A stretch of 9,146 nucleotides of DNA. Origin: Gallionellaceae bacterium CG11_big_fil_rev_8_21_14_0_20_60_62. GTDB taxonomy: Bacteria; Pseudomonadota; Gammaproteobacteria; Burkholderiales; Gallionellaceae. How positions within the stretch are numbered: the first letter of the stretch is position 1; each line of letters starts with the position of its first letter. The notes beneath the pieces were generated by a model. The model saw nothing but the letters and a program-made list of their open reading frames with translations, did no database searches and was not told the origin of the DNA. The stretch lies in the NCBI GenBank assembly GCA_002787455.1, contig PCWU01000073.1, positions 354 to 9,499 of the forward strand, written 5' to 3'. A program made the position numbers and the translations under genes. Below are positions 1-7,600 of the stretch, piece by piece.

Positions 1-6
1 TATAAT
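1..6 (+). promoter_or_regulatory. possible -10 box upstream of folE2
   Basis: The first six bases read TATAAT, a perfect sigma70 -10 hexamer, 31 nt before the folE2 start. A transcript start near base 13 would give a short leader. The matching -35 region would lie before the window, so the call rests on six bases only. Confidence 0.25.
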
Positions 7-37
7 TCATTCCCGACCAACCAATGAGAGATTCAGC

Positions 38-835
38 ATGAATTCGATCGCGCCCATTCCCGACGTGCAAAGCGGCCCCGACACCCGGCATATTGCCATT
101 GACCGGGTCGGCATCAAAAGCATCCGCCATCCGGTTGTCGTGAGCGACAAAAGCGAGGGCGTGCAACACACCATCGCCACTTTTAATATGTATGTGCACC
201 TGCCGCACAACTTCAAAGGCACCCACATGTCACGTTTTGTGGAGATCTTGAACCGGCACGGGCGCGAGATTTCGGTCGAATCGTTCGAGGAAATCCTGCG
301 CGAAATGGTGGACAAGCTGGAGGCGCAATCCGGCTACATTGAGATGGCTTTCCCGTATTTCGTCAACAAGACCGCGCCGGTGTCGGGCGTGCAGAGCCTG
401 CTCGATTACGATGTGACCTTCATCGGCGAGATCATCGAGGGCAAGTACCGTTTCAGCATGAAAGTGCTGGTGCCGGTGACCAGCCTGTGCCCCTGCTCGA
501 AGAAGATTTCCGAGCGTGGCGCGCACAACCAGCGCTCGCACGTCACGCTGACCGTGCGCACCAATGGGGTGGTGTGGATCGAGGAGCTGGTGCGCATGGC
601 GGAAGAACAGGCATCCAGCGAACTGTATGGTCTGCTCAAACGTCCGGATGAGAAATATGTGACGGAGTATGCCTATGATCACCCCAAGTTCGTCGAGGAT
701 ATGGTGCGCGACATCGCTGCCGCACTGAACGCGGATGAGCGCATCGACACCTACGTGGTCGAGTCGGAGAACTTCGAGTCGATTCATAATCATTCCGCCT
801 ATGCGCTGATCGAAAGAGACAAGATCAGGGACTAA
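38..835 (+). CDS. folE2: GTP cyclohydrolase FolE2 (type IB)
   Basis: Converts GTP to 7,8-dihydroneopterin triphosphate, the first step of tetrahydrofolate synthesis (and of queuosine synthesis), in the cytoplasm. The 265-residue protein has the usual FolE2 length and is collinear with the family. The active-site segment PVTSLCPCSK lies at residues 146-155, with Cys151 and Cys153, followed by the family motif ERGAHNQRSHV at 159-169. The C-terminal ENFESIHNHSAYA (244-256) carries the conserved Glu and His residues expected around the metal. FolE2 is unrelated in sequence to classical FolE and is known to use metals other than zinc. The ATG at 38 is preceded by a GAGAG purine run at 26-30. The next gene starts 6 nt after the stop, so co-transcription is likely. 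No Zur operator is visible in the 37 upstream bases, but the upstream region is truncated. Confidence 0.95.
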   Translation: MNSIAPIPDVQSGPDTRHIAIDRVGIKSIRHPVVVSDKSEGVQHTIATFNMYVHLPHNFKGTHMSRFVEILNRHGREISVESFEEILREMVDKLEAQSGYIEMAFPYFVNKTAPVSGVQSLLDYDVTFIGEIIEGKYRFSMKVLVPVTSLCPCSKKISERGAHNQRSHVTLTVRTNGVVWIEELVRMAEEQASSELYGLLKRPDEKYVTEYAYDHPKFVEDMVRDIAAALNADERIDTYVVESENFESIHNHSAYALIERDKIRD

Positions 836-841
836 AGGGAA

Positions 842-1558
842 ATGAAGCCGGTCGCCATCTTTCGCCACGCTGCCGTCGAGGGTCCGGGCTATCTGGCTGA
901 TTTTCTCGACCGCCATGCCATTCCGTGGCAACTGATCCGTGTCGATGCGGGTGACTCTGTGCCGACGACCCCGGAAGCCTTTTCCGGTCTCGCCTTCATG
1001 GGTGGCCCGATGAGTGTGAATGACGATCTGCCGTGGCTTGCGCGGGAGTTCTCGCTCATCCGCGAGGCGCACGCGCAAGACATTCCCCTGCTGGGCCATT
1101 GCCTCGGCGGACAACTCATCTCCAGGGCGTTGGGCGCTGTGGTGAGCCGGAATCCGCTAAAAGAAATCGGCTGGGGCGAGGTGACAGTGTCCGACAATGC
1201 CACGGCACGTGCGTGGTTCGGCGATATCAGACAATTCGATTCATTTCATTGGCATGGCGAGACCTTTGCGCTGCCACCGGGCGCGGCGCATCTGCTTGCC
1301 AGCGCACACTGTGCGAATCAGGGATATGCCCTGGGCAAGCATCTGGCGCTGCAATGCCATGTCGAGATGAATGAGCAGATGATCCGCGACTGGTGCGAAG
1401 TGGGTGCCGATGAGATCGATGTCGCCCGCAACGGTCCGGCCGTGCAAACCGCCGCGACGATGCAACAACTGATGCACAATAAACTGCCGCCTCTGCAGCG
1501 CATCGCCGAACGGCTCTATCAACATTGGGTGCAAGGCATTTCGCGCAAAACCGGTTAG
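842..1558 (+). CDS. stand-alone class I glutamine amidotransferase (GuaA-N-like)
   Basis: A 238-residue protein of the triad (class I) glutamine amidotransferase fold, which hydrolyses glutamine and normally passes ammonia to a synthase partner. The oxyanion strand FMGGPMSVND is at 52-61. The nucleophile elbow GHCLGGQ at 85-91 places the catalytic Cys at 87. QCHVEM at 171-176 supplies His173 and Glu175, so the triad is intact. The segment FHWHGETFALPPGA at 135-148 is typical of this branch, which is often labelled 'GMP synthase-like'. There is no ATP-pyrophosphatase or dimerisation domain, so it is not GMP synthase itself. The substrate is unknown; a gamma-glutamyl-compound hydrolase or an amidotransferase with a separate partner are both possible. 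The gene starts 6 nt after folE2, and the AGGG next to the folE2 stop codon may serve as its ribosome binding site, though the spacing is short. Confidence 0.85.
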   Translation: MKPVAIFRHAAVEGPGYLADFLDRHAIPWQLIRVDAGDSVPTTPEAFSGLAFMGGPMSVNDDLPWLAREFSLIREAHAQDIPLLGHCLGGQLISRALGAVVSRNPLKEIGWGEVTVSDNATARAWFGDIRQFDSFHWHGETFALPPGAAHLLASAHCANQGYALGKHLALQCHVEMNEQMIRDWCEVGADEIDVARNGPAVQTAATMQQLMHNKLPPLQRIAERLYQHWVQGISRKTG

Positions 1559-1566
1559 AATCCGGC

Positions 1567-1890
1567 ATGACTTACGTTGTCGCCGATAACTGCATCCGCT
1601 GCAAATACACCGACTGTGTCGAAGTGTGTCCGGTGGATTGTTTCCGCGAGGGCGGGAACTTTCTGGTGATTGATCCGGCCGATTGCATCGACTGCGCGTT
1701 ATGTGTGCCGGAATGTCCGGCCAACGCCATCTTCGCCGCGGACGATGTGCCCGCCGACCAGCGCCAGTACATTGCGCTGAATGCCGAGCTCGCCAAGGTG
1801 TGGAAGCCCATCGTGGCGAAGAAGGATGCGCCAGCCGATGCGGACGCATGGCTCAACGTCAAAGACAAACTGCACCTGCTGCAACGGTGA
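1567..1890 (+). CDS. fdxA: 7Fe ferredoxin FdxA ([3Fe-4S][4Fe-4S])
   Basis: A 107-residue soluble ferredoxin that closely matches, by recall, the Azotobacter vinelandii FdI family. Cysteines are at 9, 12, 17, 21, 25, 40, 43, 46 and 50. By the FdI pattern, Cys9, Cys17 and Cys50 would hold the [3Fe-4S] cluster and Cys21, Cys40, Cys43 and Cys46 the [4Fe-4S] cluster, leaving 12 and 25 free. The C-terminal extension after residue 60 is typical of the 7Fe class and absent from small 8Fe ferredoxins. The ATG at 1567 is chosen because the protein then begins MTYVV like other members; an in-frame upstream start would overlap the previous gene. The gene lies 8 nt after the amidotransferase and its TGA overlaps the GTG start of the next gene. 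No clear Shine-Dalgarno is seen, so expression may rely on coupling to the gene before. Confidence 0.95.
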   Translation: MTYVVADNCIRCKYTDCVEVCPVDCFREGGNFLVIDPADCIDCALCVPECPANAIFAADDVPADQRQYIALNAELAKVWKPIVAKKDAPADADAWLNVKDKLHLLQR

Positions 1891-4436
1891 ATCCGGCAAC
1901 CCGTCATTTCGACCAAATCGCGCGGCGCATCCTCGCCGCGCATCCCGCGCCCGACCTGCGCGGCATCACCGTCCTTCTCCCCAATTTCTCCGCGGCCCGA
2001 CCACTGGCGCAGGCACTGATCCGTGCCGCGCAATGCCCAGTTTTGTTGTTGCCGCAGATGCTGACGCTGAACGCGTGGGCGCAAAGCATCAGTCCGGACG
2101 AGGCTGTGGTCAGTGACAGCCAGCGCGGCGCCCTGCTCTATCAGCACCTGCGCCGGCAACCCTGGTGCGACAACGCAGACCTGTGGGGGATGACGCAAGA
2201 GTTGCTGCAGCTGTTTGACGAACTTACCGGGGAAATGGATGCGCTGCCGTCCGATGAGGCGGCGTTTGTCAGTGCGGTGGAGCAGGCTTATCGGGCACGG
2301 GGGAATACCGCGCTGCACCTGGAAGCGCGGCTGGTGTTCGAGTTGTGGCACGCAATGCAGGGCGGCGGCGAGCAGGATGGCGCCCGCGCGTACCAGCAGC
2401 GTCTGGCAAAATTGGCGGCACGGGCGGCTGCCCCTTTGTATGTCTTGCGCACGTGCGCATGGGATCGGCTGGAGCAGCGTTTCCTTGACGAATATTCAAG
2501 CCGTGCAACGGTGAAAGTTTTTGACTTGCGTGAAATGGCGGTGCCGGGCAACGCTCCGCTGTTCTTTGCCGCCACTTCCCTGGAACAGGAAGCCCGCGCC
2601 GCCGCGATGCAGGTGCGCCGCTGGCTGGCGGCGGGTAAACGCGACATCGCTGTGGTGGCGCAAGACCGCGTGGCGGCGCGGCGGCTGCGCGCACTGCTGG
2701 AACGCGCCGGGGTGCTGGTGGCGGACGAGACCGGCTGGACTTTCGCCACCTTGTCGGTGAGCACGGCGCTGGAGCGCTGGCTCGCCGCGCTGCAAAGCGA
2801 TTTTTACCATCACGACCTGCTGGATCTGCTTAAGTCGCCGTTCATCTTCGCCGACGCGGCGGCGGATGAACGCAAGGCGGCGGTGTACCGGCTGGAACAG
2901 TTGCTGCGGCAGCAGGGAATTGTTTCCGGGCTGGATAAATTCATCGCGCTTGCCGGGCACCAAACGACTTTGCATGCGCTGCTGGAACGCCTGCATCGGG
3001 CGGCCGCAGTGCTGGCGCCGCACAGAAAGAAGACGCTCGCGGAATGGCTGGCCGGGCTGCGCCAGAGCCTGGAGATTTTGGCTATCGATCAAGGATTGCG
3101 GCAAGACGAAGCGGGGCAGCAACTGTGGCGCGCGCTCGGGCAATGGCAAAAAGAGCTGGAAACGGACGGCGGGCGCCACGCCTTCGGCGAGTGGCGGCGG
3201 TGGCTGGCGCGGCAACTGGATGGCGAAACTTTTTGCGACAACAGCATCGACAGCCCGGTGCGCTTCACCCATCTGGCGGCCACCCGCTGGCGGGTATTCG
3301 ACGCGGTGCTGTTGCTGGGCTGCGACGCCGATCATTTGCCCGGTGCAACAGAGGGCGGGCGCTGGTTCAACGATGCCGTTCGTGCCGCGCTGAATCTGCC
3401 CACGCGCAGTACCCATGCCGCGCGCCAGCGCGACGACTTGCTGGCATTGCTGGCATTGAACGATTGCGTGCGGGTCACCTGGCAGCGCGAACAAAACGGC
3501 GAAGCGCGCTTGTTAAGCCCGTTTCTGCAACTCATCCGCGACGAGCACTGGCGTGCGCACGGCGAGGATCTGGCGGAACCGGAGCTGTTGCGCTGTCTCG
3601 CGGCGGAAGACGCGCAACAAGTGCTGTTGCCGCAGTCGGCGCGGCCCGTGCCCGGGCTGACCCGGGCGGCAGTGCCCGCCAGTGTCTCGATCAGCGGCTA
3701 TAACTCTCTGGTTGCCTGCCCCTACCAGTTCTATGCGCGCCATCTCCTGCATTTGAACGAACTGGACGAAGTGCCGGAAGCGATCGAGAAACGCGATTAC
3801 GGCGAGCGCGTGCATGCCATCCTGCAACGTTTTCATCAAGATTATCCGCAAGTGAGCGGATATGCCCCGGCAGAATTGGAAACCGCCTTGCGCCGCCTCA
3901 GCGCAGAAGTGTTTGCCGATTTGCTGGCGCGGGATTTTGCCGCGCGGGCCTGGCTGGCGCGCTGGTTCAAGTCATTGCCCGCCTATCTCGCATGGCAAGC
4001 CGAAGGCGAAGCGGAGGGCTGGCGTTATGCCGAAGCGGAGACCCAATTCGACTGGCCGCTGGAGGGCGTGAATCTGCGCGGCCGCATCGACCGTCTGGAT
4101 GTCAGGGGAGATGACAGGCGCGTACTTGACTATAAGACGCAGAGCGAAAGTCTGTTGCGTAACAAGCTCAAACAACCGGGCGAGGATGTTCAGCTCGCCT
4201 GCTATGCCTATGCCCACGAGGCGGCGGATGTTGCCTTCGTCAGCATCGACAGCGGCACGGTGAAATCGGTCGTCCCGAAACAGGACCCCGCGCTGCTGGC
4301 GCAGCTCAATATCGAGCGGCTTGAGCGGGTGATGGGCGCGCTGCGCAACGGGGCGGGATTGCCCGCGAACGGCATCGACGCGGTGTGCGGCTATTGCGAA
4401 ATGCGCGGCGTGTGTCGCAAGGGGGAGTGGAATTGA
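1887..4436 (+). CDS. AddB-like Fe-S PD-(D/E)XK nuclease subunit
   Basis: Probable nuclease/scaffold subunit of a two-subunit helicase-nuclease for double-strand-break repair, in the AddB-related group often called 'probable DNA repair protein' or 'PD-(D/E)XK nuclease family protein'. The GTG start at 1887 overlaps the fdxA stop (GTGA) and gives 849 residues; the in-frame ATG at 1683 would lie inside fdxA. The N-terminal part resembles a helicase-like fold (ITVLLPNFSAARPLAQAL) but has no Walker A GKT, so it is probably not an ATPase. Helicase-domain remnants include LLLGCDADHLPG near 475-486. The C-terminal nuclease shows YGERVHAIL with His643, GRIDRLD with Asp735, and LDYKT with Asp748 and Lys750, followed by QLACYAY. 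Cys611 (ACPYQFY), Cys834, Cys837 and Cys843 (CX2CX5C) match the iron-sulfur staple of AddB-type nucleases. The probable partner is the helicase 172 nt downstream. No Shine-Dalgarno is evident, so translation is likely coupled to fdxA. Confidence 0.85.
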   Translation: MNPATRHFDQIARRILAAHPAPDLRGITVLLPNFSAARPLAQALIRAAQCPVLLLPQMLTLNAWAQSISPDEAVVSDSQRGALLYQHLRRQPWCDNADLWGMTQELLQLFDELTGEMDALPSDEAAFVSAVEQAYRARGNTALHLEARLVFELWHAMQGGGEQDGARAYQQRLAKLAARAAAPLYVLRTCAWDRLEQRFLDEYSSRATVKVFDLREMAVPGNAPLFFAATSLEQEARAAAMQVRRWLAAGKRDIAVVAQDRVAARRLRALLERAGVLVADETGWTFATLSVSTALERWLAALQSDFYHHDLLDLLKSPFIFADAAADERKAAVYRLEQLLRQQGIVSGLDKFIALAGHQTTLHALLERLHRAAAVLAPHRKKTLAEWLAGLRQSLEILAIDQGLRQDEAGQQLWRALGQWQKELETDGGRHAFGEWRRWLARQLDGETFCDNSIDSPVRFTHLAATRWRVFDAVLLLGCDADHLPGATEGGRWFNDAVRAALNLPTRSTHAARQRDDLLALLALNDCVRVTWQREQNGEARLLSPFLQLIRDEHWRAHGEDLAEPELLRCLAAEDAQQVLLPQSARPVPGLTRAAVPASVSISGYNSLVACPYQFYARHLLHLNELDEVPEAIEKRDYGERVHAILQRFHQDYPQVSGYAPAELETALRRLSAEVFADLLARDFAARAWLARWFKSLPAYLAWQAEGEAEGWRYAEAETQFDWPLEGVNLRGRIDRLDVRGDDRRVLDYKTQSESLLRNKLKQPGEDVQLACYAYAHEAADVAFVSIDSGTVKSVVPKQDPALLAQLNIERLERVMGALRNGAGLPANGIDAVCGYCEMRGVCRKGEWN
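4421..4427 (+). promoter_or_regulatory. strong Shine-Dalgarno at the addB-like stop codon
   Basis: GGGGGAG lies 8 nt before an ATG at 4436 that overlaps the addB-like stop as TGATG. It does not serve the helicase start at 4609, which is too far away. It may be the original ribosome binding site of the downstream gene, now separated from it by the inverted repeat, or the site for the short bridging frame. Confidence 0.4.
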
Positions 4437-4612
4437 TGGCGCTAAAAACATTTACCACAGTGACGCAGAGGCACAGTGAAAACCTTAAAACCAAACTCTT
4501 TATATTTGGCGCGCGAAATTCTTCCGCTCCCAATGACAGAGTTGGTAATGTTTTGCCTTTCTCTGTGTCTCTGTGTCTCTGTGGCGGATTTGTTTTTGGG
4601 TTTTTCTCATGA
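4436..4612 (+). other. 58-codon bridging ORF across the intergenic repeat
   Basis: An open frame starts at the ATG overlapping the addB-like stop (TGATG, 4434-4438) and ends in a TGA that overlaps the helicase start (ATGA, 4609-4612). It has a good Shine-Dalgarno at 4421-4427. Most of the peptide is simply the translated repeat (for example VTQRHSENL and SVSLCLCGG), so it is unlikely to be a functional protein. Its possible role is to carry ribosomes from the addB-like gene to the addA-like gene and so preserve translational coupling. It could also be a coincidence, because such repeats often leave open frames. Confidence 0.3.
4455..4584. repeat. CACAGAG-type imperfect inverted repeat element
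   Basis: Two 27-bp arms, 4455-4481 and 4558-4584, are reverse complements with four mismatches. The left arm begins CCACAGTGACGCAGAGG; the right arm ends with three tandem 8-mers CTCTGTGT, CTCTGTGT and CTCTGTGG. Inside lies a second stem, CCAAACTCT (4491-4499) against AGAGTTGG (4538-4545) with one bulge. Near the centre is a 16-bp near-palindrome, ATTTGGCGCGCGAAAT (4504-4519). Elements with such CCACAGAG...CTCTGTGG ends recur between genes in many proteobacterial genomes. The base composition is clearly more AT-rich than the flanking genes, which fits an inserted element. No transposase is encoded, so any movement would have to be in trans. Confidence 0.75.
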
Positions 4613-7600
4613 GCATCGCACTCGACCCAACCCGCAGTGTCGTGGTCGAAGCCTGCGCCGGCAGCGGCAAGACCTGGCTGCTAGTGTCGCGCATCGTGCG
4701 CCTGCTGCTGGACGGCGTGCCGCCGTCACAGATCCTTGCCATCACCTTCACCCGCAAGGCGGCGCAGGAGATGCGGGCGCGTTTGCAGGAGTGGTTGCGC
4801 GATCTGGCGCTGCGGGACGAGCCGTGGGTGCGCCAGTTCTGTGCCGAGCGCGGGCTGGTCCGCCTGGACGAGGCCGGGCTGCAACGCGCGCGCCGCCTTT
4901 ACAGCGAAGTATTGCTGGCACAGCCGGCCATCACTATCAGCACCTTTCACGGCTGGTTCATGCAGGTTATGCAACGCGCACCGCTGAATTCCGGCGTGAT
5001 GCAGGGGATGTCATTGCTCGAACGCGCGGGCGCGGCACAGGAAGAAGCGTGGGAAGAATTGCTGGAGCAGATGCGGCGGCAGCCCGACAGCGCGCAGGCG
5101 CAACAGATGGAATGGCTGTTCGGCGAATGCGGCCTGTTCGGCGCGCGCAAGCTGCTGTTTAACTTTCTCGGCAAACGCGCCGAGTGGTGGGCTTACACCC
5201 AGGGGCAGAGCGATGCACCGGCCTTCGCACTGGAGAATTTGCGCGCCTGCCTCGCGGTGGATATGGAATTCGACGCGGTCGCCGAATGGGGGATGCGCGA
5301 GGACGGCGAGCAGGTGTTGTTTGCCTTTGTGCGGCAACTGTCAGCCAACGGCACCGACACACAGGCAAAAAAAGCCGGCGGGCTGGAGCAGGCTTGGACT
5401 GATCATTTGCCGCCTGCGCGCTTTGACGCGTTGCAGCCGTTGCTGTTCACCCAGGCGGGCGAGCCGCGCAGTTTCAAACCCACCAAAAAACAGGACGCGG
5501 AATCTTTTTTGATCGCGCGCGATGCCTTGATTGACAGGTTGCAACAGGTGCGCGACACCCTTGCCGAGCAACGGGCGTATCGTCTCAACCGGGCCGTGCT
5601 GCACTGCGGCGCGGCGCTGCTCGAGTGTTACCAGGTGCTCAAGGCGAAAAAACTGCAGATGGATTTTTCCGATCTGGAGTGGCAGTTGTGCCGCCTGCTG
5701 CAACAAAGCGAACACGCCGAAACCATGCAGTACAAGCTCGACAGCCGCTATCGCCATGTTTTGCTGGACGAGTTTCAGGATACCAACCCGCTGCAGTGGC
5801 AGATTTTGCGCGCCTGGTTTGATGCGGCGGTGGCGGTTGAGTCGCAGCCGACCGTGTTCATCGTCGGCGATCCGAAACAATCCATCTACCGCTTCCGCCG
5901 CGCCGATGCCCGTCTGTTCGGCGTGGCGCGTGAATATCTGCAGGAGAATTTTGCCGCCGAGACCTTGGCCAACAGCCTCACCCGGCGCAATGCGCAGCCG
6001 ATTGTCGATGCGGTGAATGCCGTTTTTCGCGACCAGCCCGACGGTTTTGAATTCGTCGAGCACCAGACGCATCAGAAGGAACTTCCCGGCCATCTAATGG
6101 TGCTGCCGCTGGCGCAAGCCGAGCCGGGTAACGGGGAAGATGCCGGGAGCGCGCTGCTGGTGTTGCGCGATCCGCTCACCACGCAGCGCGCGGAAGCCGA
6201 AGAAGGTGCGCGCCGGAATGAAGCCGTGCAATTCGCCAGACAGCTGCAAATCATCGTGCACGAATGGCAAGTGGGTGCCGCGGGCCAAACCCGCGCTGCC
6301 GCCTACGGCGACATTATGGTGCTGGTGCGCAGCCGCACCCACCTCGCGCTGTACGAAGAGGCGCTGCGCGAGCGGCAGATTCCCTTTATCACCTCGCGCC
6401 GCGGCGGCTTGCTCGACACGCTGGAGGCGGAGGATGTGCAGGCGCTGCTGACTTTCCTGATTACCCCGTTTGCCGACCTGGCGCTGGCCCAGGTATTGCG
6501 CTCGCCGATCTTTGCCTGCAGCGATGCGGATCTGATGCGTATGGCAGAAATAAGGACCGGGGAACGAGGATTGAGCAGCGCTGCAGATGCGGAACGGGCG
6601 GAGGCTTTAACTCAATCTTCGCTCCCCAATCCTCACCCCTCCTGGTGGCAACGCCTGCAACATCTTGCCGATCCCTCTCCCGCGCTGCTGCGCGCCGCCG
6701 GGCTGCTGCAACGCTGGCTGGCGCTGGCCGACAAGCTGCCGGTGCACGATCTGCTTGACCGCCTTTATTTCGAGGGTGATGTGATTGCCCGCTACCGCGC
6801 CGTGCTGGCGCCGGAGTTGCGCGCCAAGGTCACGGCCAACCTGCATGCCATGATGGAAATCGCGCTCGCCGTGGATGCCGGGCGCTACCCCAGCCTGCCG
6901 CGTTTCCTGCAGGAGTTGCGCGAATTGCGCGACAGCAGCGACGACGCGCCGGACGAAGGCAAGCTCGGCAGCGCGGGCGATGCGGTGCGCATTTACAGCG
7001 TGCACGAAGCAAAAGGGCTGGAAGCGCCGATTGTCTGGCTGCTGGACGCGAATGCGGAAAAGAACGGCAAGGAAGACAGCGGCGTGCTGCTCGACTGGCC
7101 GACGCGCGAAACGCGGCCGCTGCATTTTTCGATGTACACCGATCAAGCATCGCGCGGCCGGCAACGCCTTCCCCTGTTCGGGCTGGAGGCGGCCGAGCAG
7201 GCGCGCGAAGAGATGAATTTGCTCTACGTCGCCATGACCCGCGCGCAGCAGGCGCTCATCGTTAGCGGCAACCGGGGGGCGCGCGAGGGAAACTCGCTCA
7301 GCTGGTATGCGCGCATCGCGGCGGTGGCGGGCGCGCAGCCCAATCAATTGTGCGGCAATATTTCTGGCGCAGCCGATTCGGCCGCGCAGGCCAATCCGCC
7401 GCAGGCGACATTGCGCGATACAGACTTGCCGCCGCCGGTGTCTGCCGGCACACGCGCGGCGCCCAACAGCGCATCACAGCAACGCGGGATCTGGCTGCAC
7501 GGGCTGCTGCAACATATAACCGGTGGCGCGACTGGCAAGACCGAGCTGCAGCAACTTCTCGCCATTCCGGCGCACGCGATTGACCCGCTGTGGCAACAGG

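Noticed and set aside
230..1114. Long minus-strand open frame opposite folE2 and the amidotransferase
   Set aside because: It is antisense to two well-conserved genes, has no recognisable domain, and is the expected by-product of GC-rich codon bias. The same applies to minus-strand frames at 2496-3494, 5341-6093 and 6607-7347.
1525..1566. Upstream in-frame start for FdxA
   Set aside because: It overlaps the end of the amidotransferase gene and adds residues not found in 7Fe ferredoxins, which begin directly at the sequence encoded from 1567.
1683..1886. Upstream ATG start for the AddB-like protein
   Set aside because: It would extend 204 nt inside fdxA in another frame with Arg-rich, non-homologous sequence; the GTG at 1887 overlapping the fdxA stop fits the family N-terminus.
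3044..3703. Plus-strand 219-codon frame inside the AddB-like gene
   Set aside because: It is Arg/Ala-rich shadow translation without motifs, entirely within a conserved gene; the 4476-5162 frame over the helicase gene is rejected for the same reason.
4561..4584. Tandem 8-mers as a CRISPR or microsatellite array
   Set aside because: There are only three units with no spacers, and they form the right arm of the inverted repeat.
4573..4608. GTG start for the helicase inside the repeat arm
   Set aside because: It adds 12 hydrophobic residues that are translated repeat; the ATG at 4609 gives the typical start just before Walker A.
5360..5375. A7 run in the helicase gene as a programmed slippage site
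   Set aside because: The reading frame continues uninterrupted to the conserved motifs, and the alternative frames hold no sensible product.
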